Shown here: positions 1 to 5,953 of the stretch, piece after piece | Numbering within the stretch: position 1 is the first letter of the stretch | Layout: each line of letters opens with the position of its first letter | Assembly (NCBI GenBank): GCA_031422195.1 | Contig: JANOPZ010000027.1 | Location: 1-6,219 of the forward strand | DNA length: 6,219 nt | Direction of reading: 5' to 3' | Source of the DNA: JALOTE01 sp031422195 | GTDB lineage: Bacteria > Pseudomonadota > Alphaproteobacteria > Rhizobiales > Rhizobiaceae | Translations under genes and position numbers: made by a program | Notes under the pieces: generated by a model | Databases searched by the model: none | What the model was told of the DNA's origin: nothing | The model's input: the letters and a program-made list of their open reading frames with translations, nothing else

Positions 1-300
1 GTTGGTTCAACTTCTGGCTCTGGTGTTGGTTCAACTTCTGGCTCTGGTGTTGGCTCGACCTCTGGTTCAGGTGTTGGTTCAACTTCTGGCTCTGGTGTTG
101 GCTCTACTTCTGGCTCGGGTGTTGGTTCAACCTCTGGCTCAGGTGTTGGCTCAACCTCTGGCTCAGGTGTTGGTTCAACTTCTGGCTCAGGTGTTGGCTC
201 GACCTCTGGCTCGGGTGTTGGTTCAACTTCTGGCTCTACTTCTGGCTCAAGTGTTGGTTCTGCTTCTGGCTCGGGCGTCGGCTCTGTTTCCGGTTCCGGC
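1..300 (-). repeat. 24-bp tandem repeat array encoding PEPEVEPT
   Basis: Consecutive 24-bp units start at 1, 25, 49, 73, 97, 121, 145, 169 and 193. A 36-bp unit follows at 217-252, carrying an extra 12 bp that encodes an additional Pro-Glu-Val-Glu block. Two degenerate units lie at 253-276 and 277-300. On the minus strand each of the first nine units encodes PEPEVEPT exactly; all differences among them are synonymous third-position changes. The degenerate units lie at the N-terminal edge of the protein array, as expected of older terminal copies. The unit is a multiple of three, so copy-number change would keep the reading frame. The array continues past the left edge. Confidence 0.95.
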
Positions 301-569
301 GCAACGTTGGCTTCGTCTAGAGCAATTTGTGCGGCATCTACTTCTGCTTGCGCGGCTTCAACGTCACCGCCATTTTCTATCGCTTCATTCAATGCAACTT
401 GGGCTAAACGCAAACGCTCAGATGCATCATCAACGCTCATTTCGACTGTCAGCACCAAGCTGTGCTTCGGTTGATCGACTATAAGCCGCGACAGCGCCAA
501 CGATGGAGTAACGCCAAACGCGAACAAAAATGGCAAGGCAGTTGAAAGCAGCAGATGTTTGCGAATCAC
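1..569 (-). CDS. Secreted acidic Pro/Glu octapeptide-repeat protein, 3' end outside window
   Basis: I do not recognise this family. Reading from a GTG at 569, 189 complete codons are visible. GGAG lies 9 nt upstream of the GTG, which supports this start. Residues 1-25 look like a Sec signal peptide: MIRKH, a hydrophobic core, then a PSLA-type cleavage site. Residues about 45-90 are rich in Ala, Glu, Gln and Leu (ASERLRLAQVALNEA, then VEAAQAEVDAAQIALDEA) and look like two amphipathic helices. From residue 91 to the window edge the protein is Pro-Glu repeats, mostly PEPEVEPT, with no Lys or Arg, so it is strongly acidic and extended. It is probably periplasmic, secreted or a spacer to a C-terminal domain beyond the window, as in TonB-like or surface proteins; that role is inference. 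It lies 81 nt downstream of aat on the same strand, so it may have its own promoter, but I saw no convincing one. An in-frame ATG at 440 would drop the signal peptide and is less likely. Confidence 0.8.
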   Translation of the reverse strand, partial: MIRKHLLLSTALPFLFAFGVTPSLALSRLIVDQPKHSLVLTVEMSVDDASERLRLAQVALNEAIENGGDVEAAQAEVDAAQIALDEANVAPEPETEPTPEPEAEPTLEPEVEPEVEPTPEPEVEPTPEPEVEPTPEPEVEPTPEPEVEPTPEPEVEPTPEPEVEPTPEPEVEPTPEPEVEPTPEPEVEP

Positions 570-650
570 GGTTTGGATCTCCAGAGACAAAATTTAGATA
601 GAATCAATGTGGATGGGCAGAAATCGTTAGGTAAACTGCGCTGCTCAAAC

Positions 651-1265
651 TTAGATGAATCGAGCTTGGCTGGCAAGAGCTTGCGATAACATATGTTCAT
701 ATCGAATACGCAGCACTTCAATTGCACCAAACCGCTTCAAATGAGGCGTGATAAATTGCGAATCAAGCAAAGTGTATCCGCGCTCGTTCAAGCGTTCGAC
801 CAGTTTTACGAGGCACATTTTGGAAGCATCCGTTTCACGCGAGAACATGCTTTCTCCAAAAAACGCCGAACCCAATGAAATTCCATATAGTCCGCCAACC
901 AAGCTGCCGCCTCGCCATGCTTCGACTGTGTGGCAAAGACCGCGCTTGAACAATTCGCCATAGGCGGTACGAATCGAACCGTTGATCCAAGTGGTTTCCC
1001 GCCCGGTTTTTGCTTGAGCGCAACCATCAATTACGGCGTTAAAATTGCTGCTAAATTTGAATTGAAGTTCGGTTGTCCGCATTGTGCGGGCAAGGCGTTT
1101 GGAGATATGAAAACCATCAAGCGGAAGTATCCCGCGTACTTCTGGCTTAATCCACATTAGTTCTTCTGAAGTGGCATCTTCCGCCATCGGAAACACGCCA
1201 ATCATATAGGCCTTCAATACCAGATCGGGATCGAGCCAATCGCGCTCGCTTTGCAAAGCCGCCAT
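651..1265 (-). CDS. aat: Leucyl/phenylalanyl-tRNA-protein transferase
   Basis: This cytoplasmic enzyme moves Leu or Phe from aminoacyl-tRNA to proteins with N-terminal Arg or Lys, creating N-degrons for ClpS/ClpAP. Its 204 residues are typical of the short alphaproteobacterial form. Visible hallmarks are YMIGVFPMAE at 20-29, WIKPEVRGILPLDGFH at 38-53, TWING at 92-96, GESMFSRETDASK at 137-149, and LLDSQFITPHLKRFGA at 166-181. From memory of the E. coli enzyme, its catalytic Glu156, Asp186 and Gln188 correspond here to E138, D168 and Q170, a constant offset of 18. The ATG at 1265 has a strong AAGGAA ribosome binding site (1272-1277) with 6-nt spacing, lying inside the end of accC. Only 3 nt separate the accC stop from this start, so co-transcription and coupling are likely. 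Nothing looks truncated. Confidence 0.96.
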   Translation of the reverse strand: MAALQSERDWLDPDLVLKAYMIGVFPMAEDATSEELMWIKPEVRGILPLDGFHISKRLARTMRTTELQFKFSSNFNAVIDGCAQAKTGRETTWINGSIRTAYGELFKRGLCHTVEAWRGGSLVGGLYGISLGSAFFGESMFSRETDASKMCLVKLVERLNERGYTLLDSQFITPHLKRFGAIEVLRIRYEHMLSQALASQARFI

Positions 1266-1268
1266 AAA

Positions 1269-2612
1269 TTATTCCTTGGCGGCAAGATATTTTTCAAGCC
1301 AATGAATATCATAATCACCGTTGGCAATATCCGGATTGTTCACAAGATCGCGGAACAGCGGCAGCGTGGTTTCAATTCCATCCACCACAAATTCGTCAAG
1401 CGCGCGACGAAGCCGCATCAGGCATTCAACGCGGTTGCGTCCATGAACGATCAATTTGCCGATCAATGAATCATAATAAGGTGGGACACGATAACCAGCG
1501 AACACACCGGAATCGACGCGGACTCCAAGGCCGCCCGGTGTGTGAAACTGCGTGACCAAACCGGGCGAAGGCGTAAAGGTACGGGCGTTTTCGGCATTAA
1601 TGCGGCACTCAATGGCGTGGCCAAAAAACGTAACGTCCTTTTGCTTAACTGATAATCCTGCGCCAGAAGCAATACGGATTTGCTCGTTGACAAGATCAAT
1701 ACCCGTAATGGCTTCGGTGACAGGATGTTCTACCTGCAACCTTGTGTTCATTTCGATGAAATAAAACTCGCCGTTTTCATACAGAAATTCAATTGTGCCG
1801 GCACCACGATAGCCGAGGCCTTGGATGGCACTTGCACAAATATCACCAATTTTCTTGCGCTCTTCCGCGTTAAGTGCAGGTGAGTTTGCTTCTTCCCACA
1901 CTTTTTGATGGCGGCGCTGCAATGAGCAATCGCGTTCGCCTAAATGGATACCGCCACCGAAACCATCGCCTAAAACCTGCACTTCAATATGGCGCGGCTT
2001 TTGGAGATATTTCTCCATATAAACCGCATCATCACCAAACGCCGACGCGGCTTCTGACTTGGCCGTGAGAATGGCTTCCATGAGCCCTGCTTCGTTGAGC
2101 GCAACCTTCATACCGCGCCCGCCGCCACCAGAGGCTGCTTTGATCAGCACCGGATAGCCGATTTCGGCTGCAATTCGCTTTGCGTCCTGCTCGTTTTCAA
2201 CGGCACCAGCCGATCCCGGCACCACCGGGATACCCAAACGTTTTGCGGTGGCTTTCGCCTCAATCTTATCGCCCATAATCCGGATATGGTCAGACGTTGG
2301 CCCAATAAAAGTGATTTTATGGGCTTCGAGAATCTCAGCAAATTTCGCGTTTTCAGACAAAAATCCGTAGCCAGGATGCACCGCATCAGCTCCAGTGATT
2401 TCGCAAGCCGCTAAAATATCCGGAATATTCAAATAAGACTGGCGCGATGGCGGAGGCCCAATGCACACGCTTTCATCGGCAAGTCGCACATGCATCGCAT
2501 CAGCATCCGCTGTTGAGTGGACCGCAACTGTGGCAATGCCAAGTTCTTTACAAGCCCGCAAAATACGAAGGGCAATTTCACCGCGGTTGGCTATTAATAT
2601 TTTCTGGAACAT
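1269..2612 (-). CDS. accC: Acetyl-CoA carboxylase, biotin carboxylase subunit
   Basis: AccC carboxylates biotin on AccB using ATP and bicarbonate, the first half-reaction of malonyl-CoA synthesis. I chose the ATG at 2612, giving 447 residues that begin MFQKILIANRGEIA like E. coli MLDKIVIANRGEIA. With this numbering the recalled E. coli active-site residues fall in register: K116 matches exactly, then K158, H208, K237, E275, E287, R291, E295 and R337 are each one lower, indicating a single-residue deletion between 116 and 158. The ATP-grasp glycine loop GGGGRGMK is at 162-169 and ERDCSLQRRHQK at 226-237. The frame opens further upstream: a TTG at 2630 would add MSEQRP and overlap the accB stop as TTGAGTGA. 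Neither start has a good Shine-Dalgarno, so expression may rely on coupling to accB, whose stop is 10 nt before the ATG. Apparently complete and functional. Confidence 0.97.
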   Translation of the reverse strand: MFQKILIANRGEIALRILRACKELGIATVAVHSTADADAMHVRLADESVCIGPPPSRQSYLNIPDILAACEITGADAVHPGYGFLSENAKFAEILEAHKITFIGPTSDHIRIMGDKIEAKATAKRLGIPVVPGSAGAVENEQDAKRIAAEIGYPVLIKAASGGGGRGMKVALNEAGLMEAILTAKSEAASAFGDDAVYMEKYLQKPRHIEVQVLGDGFGGGIHLGERDCSLQRRHQKVWEEANSPALNAEERKKIGDICASAIQGLGYRGAGTIEFLYENGEFYFIEMNTRLQVEHPVTEAITGIDLVNEQIRIASGAGLSVKQKDVTFFGHAIECRINAENARTFTPSPGLVTQFHTPGGLGVRVDSGVFAGYRVPPYYDSLIGKLIVHGRNRVECLMRLRRALDEFVVDGIETTLPLFRDLVNNPDIANGDYDIHWLEKYLAAKE

Positions 2613-2622
2613 GGGGCGCTGT

Positions 2623-3081
2623 TCACTCAATCACAATCAAAGGCTGACCAAATTCAACCGGATCGCCGCTTTCAACCAAAATCGCAGACACACGGCCCGT
2701 TTTAGCAGCTGCAATCTGGTTCATCGTTTTCATAGCTTCAATGATTAAAATCGTTTGACCTTCTTTCACACTGTCGCCCACTTCGCAAAACGTGGCGGCT
2801 CCGGGTGCAGGGGCGCGATAGGCCGTGCCCACCATCGGCGATTTTTGGGCATTAGCATTGTTTGGAGCAGCATTTGTGATCGTGGCGGGTGAAGCTATAA
2901 CGGGCACGGCAGCCATTGGCATCGGCGCAAAAGCCTGCATCGGGGCCGCGGCAACCGCACGAGATAGGCGGATACGGATATCCTCGTGATCAACTTCAAT
3001 TTCCGTCAGATTGCTCTGGTTCAAAATATCGGCAAGGTCGCGAATAAGGCGCTTATCAATGCCCGGGCGTTTGTCAGCCAT
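2623..3081 (-). CDS. accB: Acetyl-CoA carboxylase, biotin carboxyl carrier protein
   Basis: AccB carries the covalently bound biotin that shuttles carboxyl groups from AccC to the carboxyltransferase AccA/AccD. It is 152 residues long, close to the usual size. Residues 1-41 form the N-terminal helix and strand region (IDKRLIRDLADILNQSNLTEIEV). Residues about 42-80 are a flexible Ala/Pro/Met-rich linker. Residues about 81-152 are the biotinyl domain, beginning SPMVGTAYRAPAPGA, which includes the thumb insertion typical of bacterial AccB. The biotinylation motif EAMKTMNQI places the modified lysine at K118, 34 residues from the C-terminus as expected. The ATG at 3081 has an AGGAA site (3087-3091) 5 nt upstream. 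The aroQ stop is 12 nt before the start and accC follows directly, so the three are probably one transcript. Confidence 0.97.
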   Translation of the reverse strand: MADKRPGIDKRLIRDLADILNQSNLTEIEVDHEDIRIRLSRAVAAAPMQAFAPMPMAAVPVIASPATITNAAPNNANAQKSPMVGTAYRAPAPGAATFCEVGDSVKEGQTILIIEAMKTMNQIAAAKTGRVSAILVESGDPVEFGQPLIVIE

Positions 3082-3093
3082 GTTGGTTCCTGT

Positions 3094-3564
3094 TCAAGCT
3101 TTAGAAATGGTCGCGTCACGAAGGCTTGCCGCTGCCGTGATTGCCAGACTGTAACCTTCAATACCCAATCCTACAATCACACCCTTTGCGACAGCAGAAA
3201 CATAGGAATGGTGGCGAAAAGCCTCGCGTGCGTGGATGTTAGAAATATGCACTTCAATGACCTTTGTATTTGCGCCTTTGATAGCGTCATGAAGCGCAAT
3301 AGATGTGTGAGAGTAAGCGCCCGGATTAAGAATAACGAGGGTGCCGTTAAGGCCCGCGTCTTGCAAGAAGTTTACCAGTTCATGTTCAGCATTGGTTTGG
3401 CGAAAGTCGACATCAAAGCCATGCGCTTTGCCTGCTTCAATACAAATCGATTTCAAGCCATCGAGCGTCAACGCGCCATAGATCTCAGGCTCGCGAAGAC
3501 CCAGCAAGTTCAAATTAGGACCATTTAGAACAAGAAGTTTTTGCAAAGCATTTCCATCGATCAC
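3094..3564 (-). CDS. aroQ: Type II 3-dehydroquinate dehydratase
   Basis: AroQ converts 3-dehydroquinate to 3-dehydroshikimate in the shikimate pathway and normally acts as a cytoplasmic dodecamer. At 156 residues it is near the usual 145-150. The signature LVLNGPNLNLLGLREPEIYG spans 11-30, with the catalytic loop Arg24 and Tyr29. Other conserved elements are NPGAYSHTS at 80-88 with N80, EVHISNI at 104-110 with H106, and REAFRHHS at 113-120. The start is uncertain. The outermost start is GTG at 3564, directly after an in-frame TAG nine bases upstream, and it has no visible Shine-Dalgarno. A TTG at 3546 gives a canonical MQKLLVLNGPNLNLLG N-terminus (150 residues) and has GGA 6 nt upstream; it is a serious alternative. 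There is no in-frame ATG near the 5' end. accB follows after 12 nt. Upstream is an 83-nt gap with an inverted repeat. Confidence 0.96.
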   Translation of the reverse strand: MIDGNALQKLLVLNGPNLNLLGLREPEIYGALTLDGLKSICIEAGKAHGFDVDFRQTNAEHELVNFLQDAGLNGTLVILNPGAYSHTSIALHDAIKGANTKVIEVHISNIHAREAFRHHSYVSAVAKGVIVGLGIEGYSLAITAAASLRDATISKA

Positions 3565-3569
3565 ACACA

Positions 3570-3588
3570 GCTATAATTGGACTATAGC
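3570..3588. promoter_or_regulatory. AT-rich inverted repeat upstream of aroQ
   Basis: Perfect 6-bp arms GCTATA and TATAGC flank a 7-bp spacer, directly upstream of the aroQ coding region (5 nt from the GTG, 23 nt from the alternative TTG). It sits in the only sizeable gap (3565-3647) between the envelope pair and the aroQ-accB-accC-aat block. It could be an operator or a small leader hairpin in the mRNA. The minus strand also contains TATAGT here, which could be a -10 element, but I see no good -35 at the right distance. The symmetry is plain in the sequence; the function is inferred. Confidence 0.35.
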
Positions 3589-3647
3589 GAGACTAGCCGG
3601 CAACAAAACCCGAGATGTTTCTTTTCCAGCGATTTTAGCGGATATCG

Positions 3648-4436
3648 TCAATTTGTCGTGCTAATTGATTTAATTCCAGCATTCAAAGCTTCAACGCCAA
3701 CGGCTCCACTTACGATATCGTCGCCGATCACATAGGTTGGCGTGCCGGTAATTTTAAGTTCGTTGGCCAGAGCATAGGTTCGGCTAAAACCTTCATTGAT
3801 GGTAGGCTTGGCCATTTCCACACGCAGTGCTGCTTCATCAGCCCCTAAGCCTTTGGCAATTTCAATCGTAACGGCTTCATCAGCCTTTTCGGGTGAGCTT
3901 AGAACTGCACTATGGAACTCAGCATATTTGGTCGGGTAAAGAACATTAAATGCTGCGGCCACAATATGGGCATCGGTCGAATCTGGCCCCAGAATCGGAA
4001 ACGGCTGAAGGATTATTTTGACCTCAGGGTTGCCCTGTTGGACTACTATCATGTCTTCATGTGCTTTGCGGCAATAGCCACAATTATAATCGAAAAACTC
4101 AACCAGAGTTATTTTCCCATTCGGATTGCCAACAATCGGCGATGCCGGGTCCGAAATTAGCTTCGAGCGATTTTGCACAACAGCATTTTTGGCAGCTTCT
4201 GCCTCTTTAACAGCTTGAATTTGTGTGTATTTCTGTTGCGCTTCGACAACCACCTCTGGATGCCGCTCAAGGAAGCTGCGGATCGATTGATCTATAGCTG
4301 CATCATCGAGGTTGAGTTCGGGGGTGTCCAAGACAATAATTTCTGGCTCTGCCGGTTTTACACTGGCCGAAATACCTGCAAAAAATGCCCCGCCTGCAAG
4401 CACCACTGCACCAAGGCCGATCATATATTTATTCAT
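3648..4436 (-). CDS. Exported DsbA/ScsC-like thiol-disulfide oxidoreductase
   Basis: This is a thioredoxin-fold protein of the DsbA/Com1 group, 262 residues from the ATG at 4436. A hydrophobic segment at about 4-24 after MNKYM is a signal peptide or membrane anchor, so it acts in the periplasm. Residues about 42-85 hold a helical N-terminal region (IDQSIRSFLERHPEVVVEAQQ) like the ScsC N-terminal domain. The thioredoxin part starts near 100 (GNPNGKITLVEFFDYNCGYC), with the CGYC active site at 119-122 and the cis-proline loop TGTPTYV with P233. CGYC and a Thr before the cis-proline are more like DsbC/ScsC isomerases than DsbA (CPHC). The longer GTG start at 4445 would add MRF but sits against the AGG; the ATG has AGGG 8 nt upstream, so I prefer it. 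It lies 30 nt downstream of the M48 protease gene, probably in one transcript. Confidence 0.93.
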   Translation of the reverse strand: MNKYMIGLGAVVLAGGAFFAGISASVKPAEPEIIVLDTPELNLDDAAIDQSIRSFLERHPEVVVEAQQKYTQIQAVKEAEAAKNAVVQNRSKLISDPASPIVGNPNGKITLVEFFDYNCGYCRKAHEDMIVVQQGNPEVKIILQPFPILGPDSTDAHIVAAAFNVLYPTKYAEFHSAVLSSPEKADEAVTIEIAKGLGADEAALRVEMAKPTINEGFSRTYALANELKITGTPTYVIGDDIVSGAVGVEALNAGIKSISTTN

Positions 4437-4466
4437 AAAACGCACCCTGTAAGGCTCTCAAGTTTT

Positions 4467-5834
4467 TCACTTCTTGAATTTGATAATGTCTTGCGCCCTT
4501 TGCCACTCAGGTGACCCCTTGGGCAATTTGGTTTGGGCACGGATGGCAAATTTCTGGGCCTCTTGAAATCTTGCGCTATTAAAGTTCATTTCTGCGGTAG
4601 CCAACTCTGCTTCGCCAATTCTGCCGACGGCACCATAGGCTTGAGCCAATGCGCCATATCCATCAGCGCTGCGGGTATCATAGCTGACCCCGGTTTCGAG
4701 TGTCTTAATAGCAGCCTCTGTTTCGCCAGCTGCCAATAAAGCACGGCCTTGCTGAATGCGAATGAGACTTGCTCTCCCGGACATCAACTTAATGGCCTGC
4801 CCATAAGATTTTGCTGCGTCTTTCGGCTTGTTGGCACGTAGAAGCGCATCCCCCAAAATCTCATGGAAAAATGGGTTTTTTGAACGTTCTTTGACCAATG
4901 ATTGAGCTTTTTTGACTGCGCTGACAGGGTCGCCCGATAGGGTGCTGAGAATAGCATCTCCATAACGGGCAGGCAGTGTTGCTTTGTCTTTGAATATCCG
5001 CCGCAGGGCTCCGGCACCGCCTGTGTAAGCGGCAATTTTTGCGCGCACCAAGCTATGTCGTTCCTGCAACGAAGGCTTGTCGAGTGTTTCAAAATATGGG
5101 CTTGCTGTTGCTTCAGTACGCAGCGCTTCAATACGCTCTCGCGGCATTGGGTGGCTCAATTGATAGGGGTCTAGCCCACTGTTGAACTGCATTCCTTTCG
5201 AAAGCCTTTCAAAAGTTGTAATCATTCCTTTGGCCGATTGACCGGTTTTCGTAAGATACACCACTGCACTTGCATCTGCTGCGCTCTCTTCACTTCGCTG
5301 ATAGGCAAGAAGGCCGCGTTTTGCCAATTCACCACCTGCTGCCATAATGCCACTGCCAGCTTGCGCAATTCCGCTATCGCCGCTTGCAGCACCAGCAGCA
5401 ATCGCTCCAACACCAATGAGGCTGGAAAGAATTGACATTGTACGCGCCGCATCCAGCTTTTCGCGCATACGAAACTGATGCCCTCCCGCGATATGTCCTG
5501 CTTCATGCGCCATGACGCCAATAATCTCGTTGGGCGATTCTGTGATCATTAGTGCGCCGGTGTTTATAAAAATCCGTCGCCCTGTCACAAACGCGTTAAA
5601 AGACGGGTCATTGACAATGATGATTTCAATACCGGAATTGGCAAGACCCGAAGCTTTCAATACGGGCGCTGCATATTCCCTTAACAGTTGTTCAATCTCT
5701 GCATCTCGCACCACGGCAATGCCGCCACCTTGCGCAAATGCCTGTTGCAAACCAAAGGTTATACCAAACGAAAATGCCAATAAAACGCGAAAAATGCGCG
5801 ACAAATCAACGGATATATTGAGCTTTATCATCAT
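4467..5834 (-). CDS. BepA/YfgC-like periplasmic M48 metalloprotease with TPR domain
   Basis: This is a zinc metalloprotease of family M48 with a C-terminal TPR region, 455 residues, resembling E. coli BepA (YfgC), which chaperones or degrades outer-membrane proteins. A signal peptide spans about 1-34, ending QAFA before QGGG. The zinc site HEAGH is at 110-114, and the third ligand is probably E183 in EESAAD. SHPMPRERI (227-235) carries the conserved His-Pro motif that in BepA (as I recall) contributes a regulatory histidine. A Gly/Ala-rich hydrophobic stretch at about 134-170 lies between the two zinc motifs, as in the family. Residues about 290-435 read as TPR-like helical pairs (FFHEILGDALLRANKPKDAAKSYGQAI). 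Two ATGs at 5834 and 5831 compete as starts; neither has a clear Shine-Dalgarno. It is the first gene of the minus-strand train, divergent from the aminotransferase. Confidence 0.94.
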   Translation of the reverse strand: MMIKLNISVDLSRIFRVLLAFSFGITFGLQQAFAQGGGIAVVRDAEIEQLLREYAAPVLKASGLANSGIEIIIVNDPSFNAFVTGRRIFINTGALMITESPNEIIGVMAHEAGHIAGGHQFRMREKLDAARTMSILSSLIGVGAIAAGAASGDSGIAQAGSGIMAAGGELAKRGLLAYQRSEESAADASAVVYLTKTGQSAKGMITTFERLSKGMQFNSGLDPYQLSHPMPRERIEALRTEATASPYFETLDKPSLQERHSLVRAKIAAYTGGAGALRRIFKDKATLPARYGDAILSTLSGDPVSAVKKAQSLVKERSKNPFFHEILGDALLRANKPKDAAKSYGQAIKLMSGRASLIRIQQGRALLAAGETEAAIKTLETGVSYDTRSADGYGALAQAYGAVGRIGEAELATAEMNFNSARFQEAQKFAIRAQTKLPKGSPEWQRAQDIIKFKK

Positions 5835-5881
5835 GTCAATTTAACCAATAAAAAACGTGCGAGATAGCAAAATCATCATTG

Positions 5882-5895
5882 TAACAAGATTGTTA
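5882..5895. promoter_or_regulatory. 14-bp palindrome in the divergent promoter region
   Basis: TAACAA and TTGTTA are perfect inverted arms around a GA spacer, in the 119-bp gap (5835-5953) between the M48 gene and the aminotransferase. The left arm is also part of a shorter palindrome, TTGTAACAA, at 5879-5887. Position and symmetry suit a dimeric repressor or activator site acting on one or both promoters. Read on the minus strand, the left arm gives TTGTTA, a possible -35 for the protease gene, but the matching -10 is poor. Function is inferred. Confidence 0.4.
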
Positions 5896-5925
5896 ATACG
5901 GCGCATTTCAGGCAAAGCGCCCTCT

Positions 5926-5931
5926 TATAAT
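5926..5931 (+). promoter_or_regulatory. Candidate -10 element for the aminotransferase
   Basis: A perfect TATAAT lies 22 bp upstream of the GTG start. The -35 position 17 bp upstream reads GCATTT, which is a poor match, so the promoter would need an activator or is weak. The -35 area sits between the arms GGCGC (5900-5904) and GCGCC (5917-5921), another short inverted repeat. Confidence 0.4.
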
Positions 5932-5953
5932 TCAAAATAAGGTCTTACCCACT

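Noticed and set aside
1..300. Possible CRISPR array
   Set aside because: The 24-bp units abut with no spacers and encode a regular octapeptide.
2..484. Long stop-free plus-strand frame with a Leu/Val/Gln-rich repetitive product
   Set aside because: It is the antisense reading of the 24-bp array. The minus-strand frame has a signal peptide, a good ribosome binding site and purely synonymous variation among units; the plus frame has no initiation signal and an implausible composition.
570..650. Terminator or promoter between aat and the repeat protein gene
   Set aside because: No GC-rich stem followed by a T-run on either strand, and no -35/-10 pair with acceptable spacing.
1176..1209. GVFPM in Aat instead of the GxFPW of the E. 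coli enzyme
   Set aside because: As I recall, Met at this place is usual in alphaproteobacterial Aat, and all other active-site motifs are intact.
2986..3528. 180-codon plus-strand open frame
   Set aside because: It is antisense to accB and aroQ, both identified with full active-site motifs; the product shows no recognisable domain.
4173..4514. 113-codon plus-strand open frame
   Set aside because: It is a shadow across the thiol oxidoreductase gene and the end of the protease gene, without a ribosome binding site or domain.
4784..5131. Second minus-strand open frame inside the protease gene
   Set aside because: It is out of frame with the TPR region of the M48 protein, and its product has no family features.
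5835..5900. Possible CtrA site (TTAA-N7-TTAA)
   Set aside because: TTAA-like words occur here, but none are paired at the 7-bp spacing with both halves matching.
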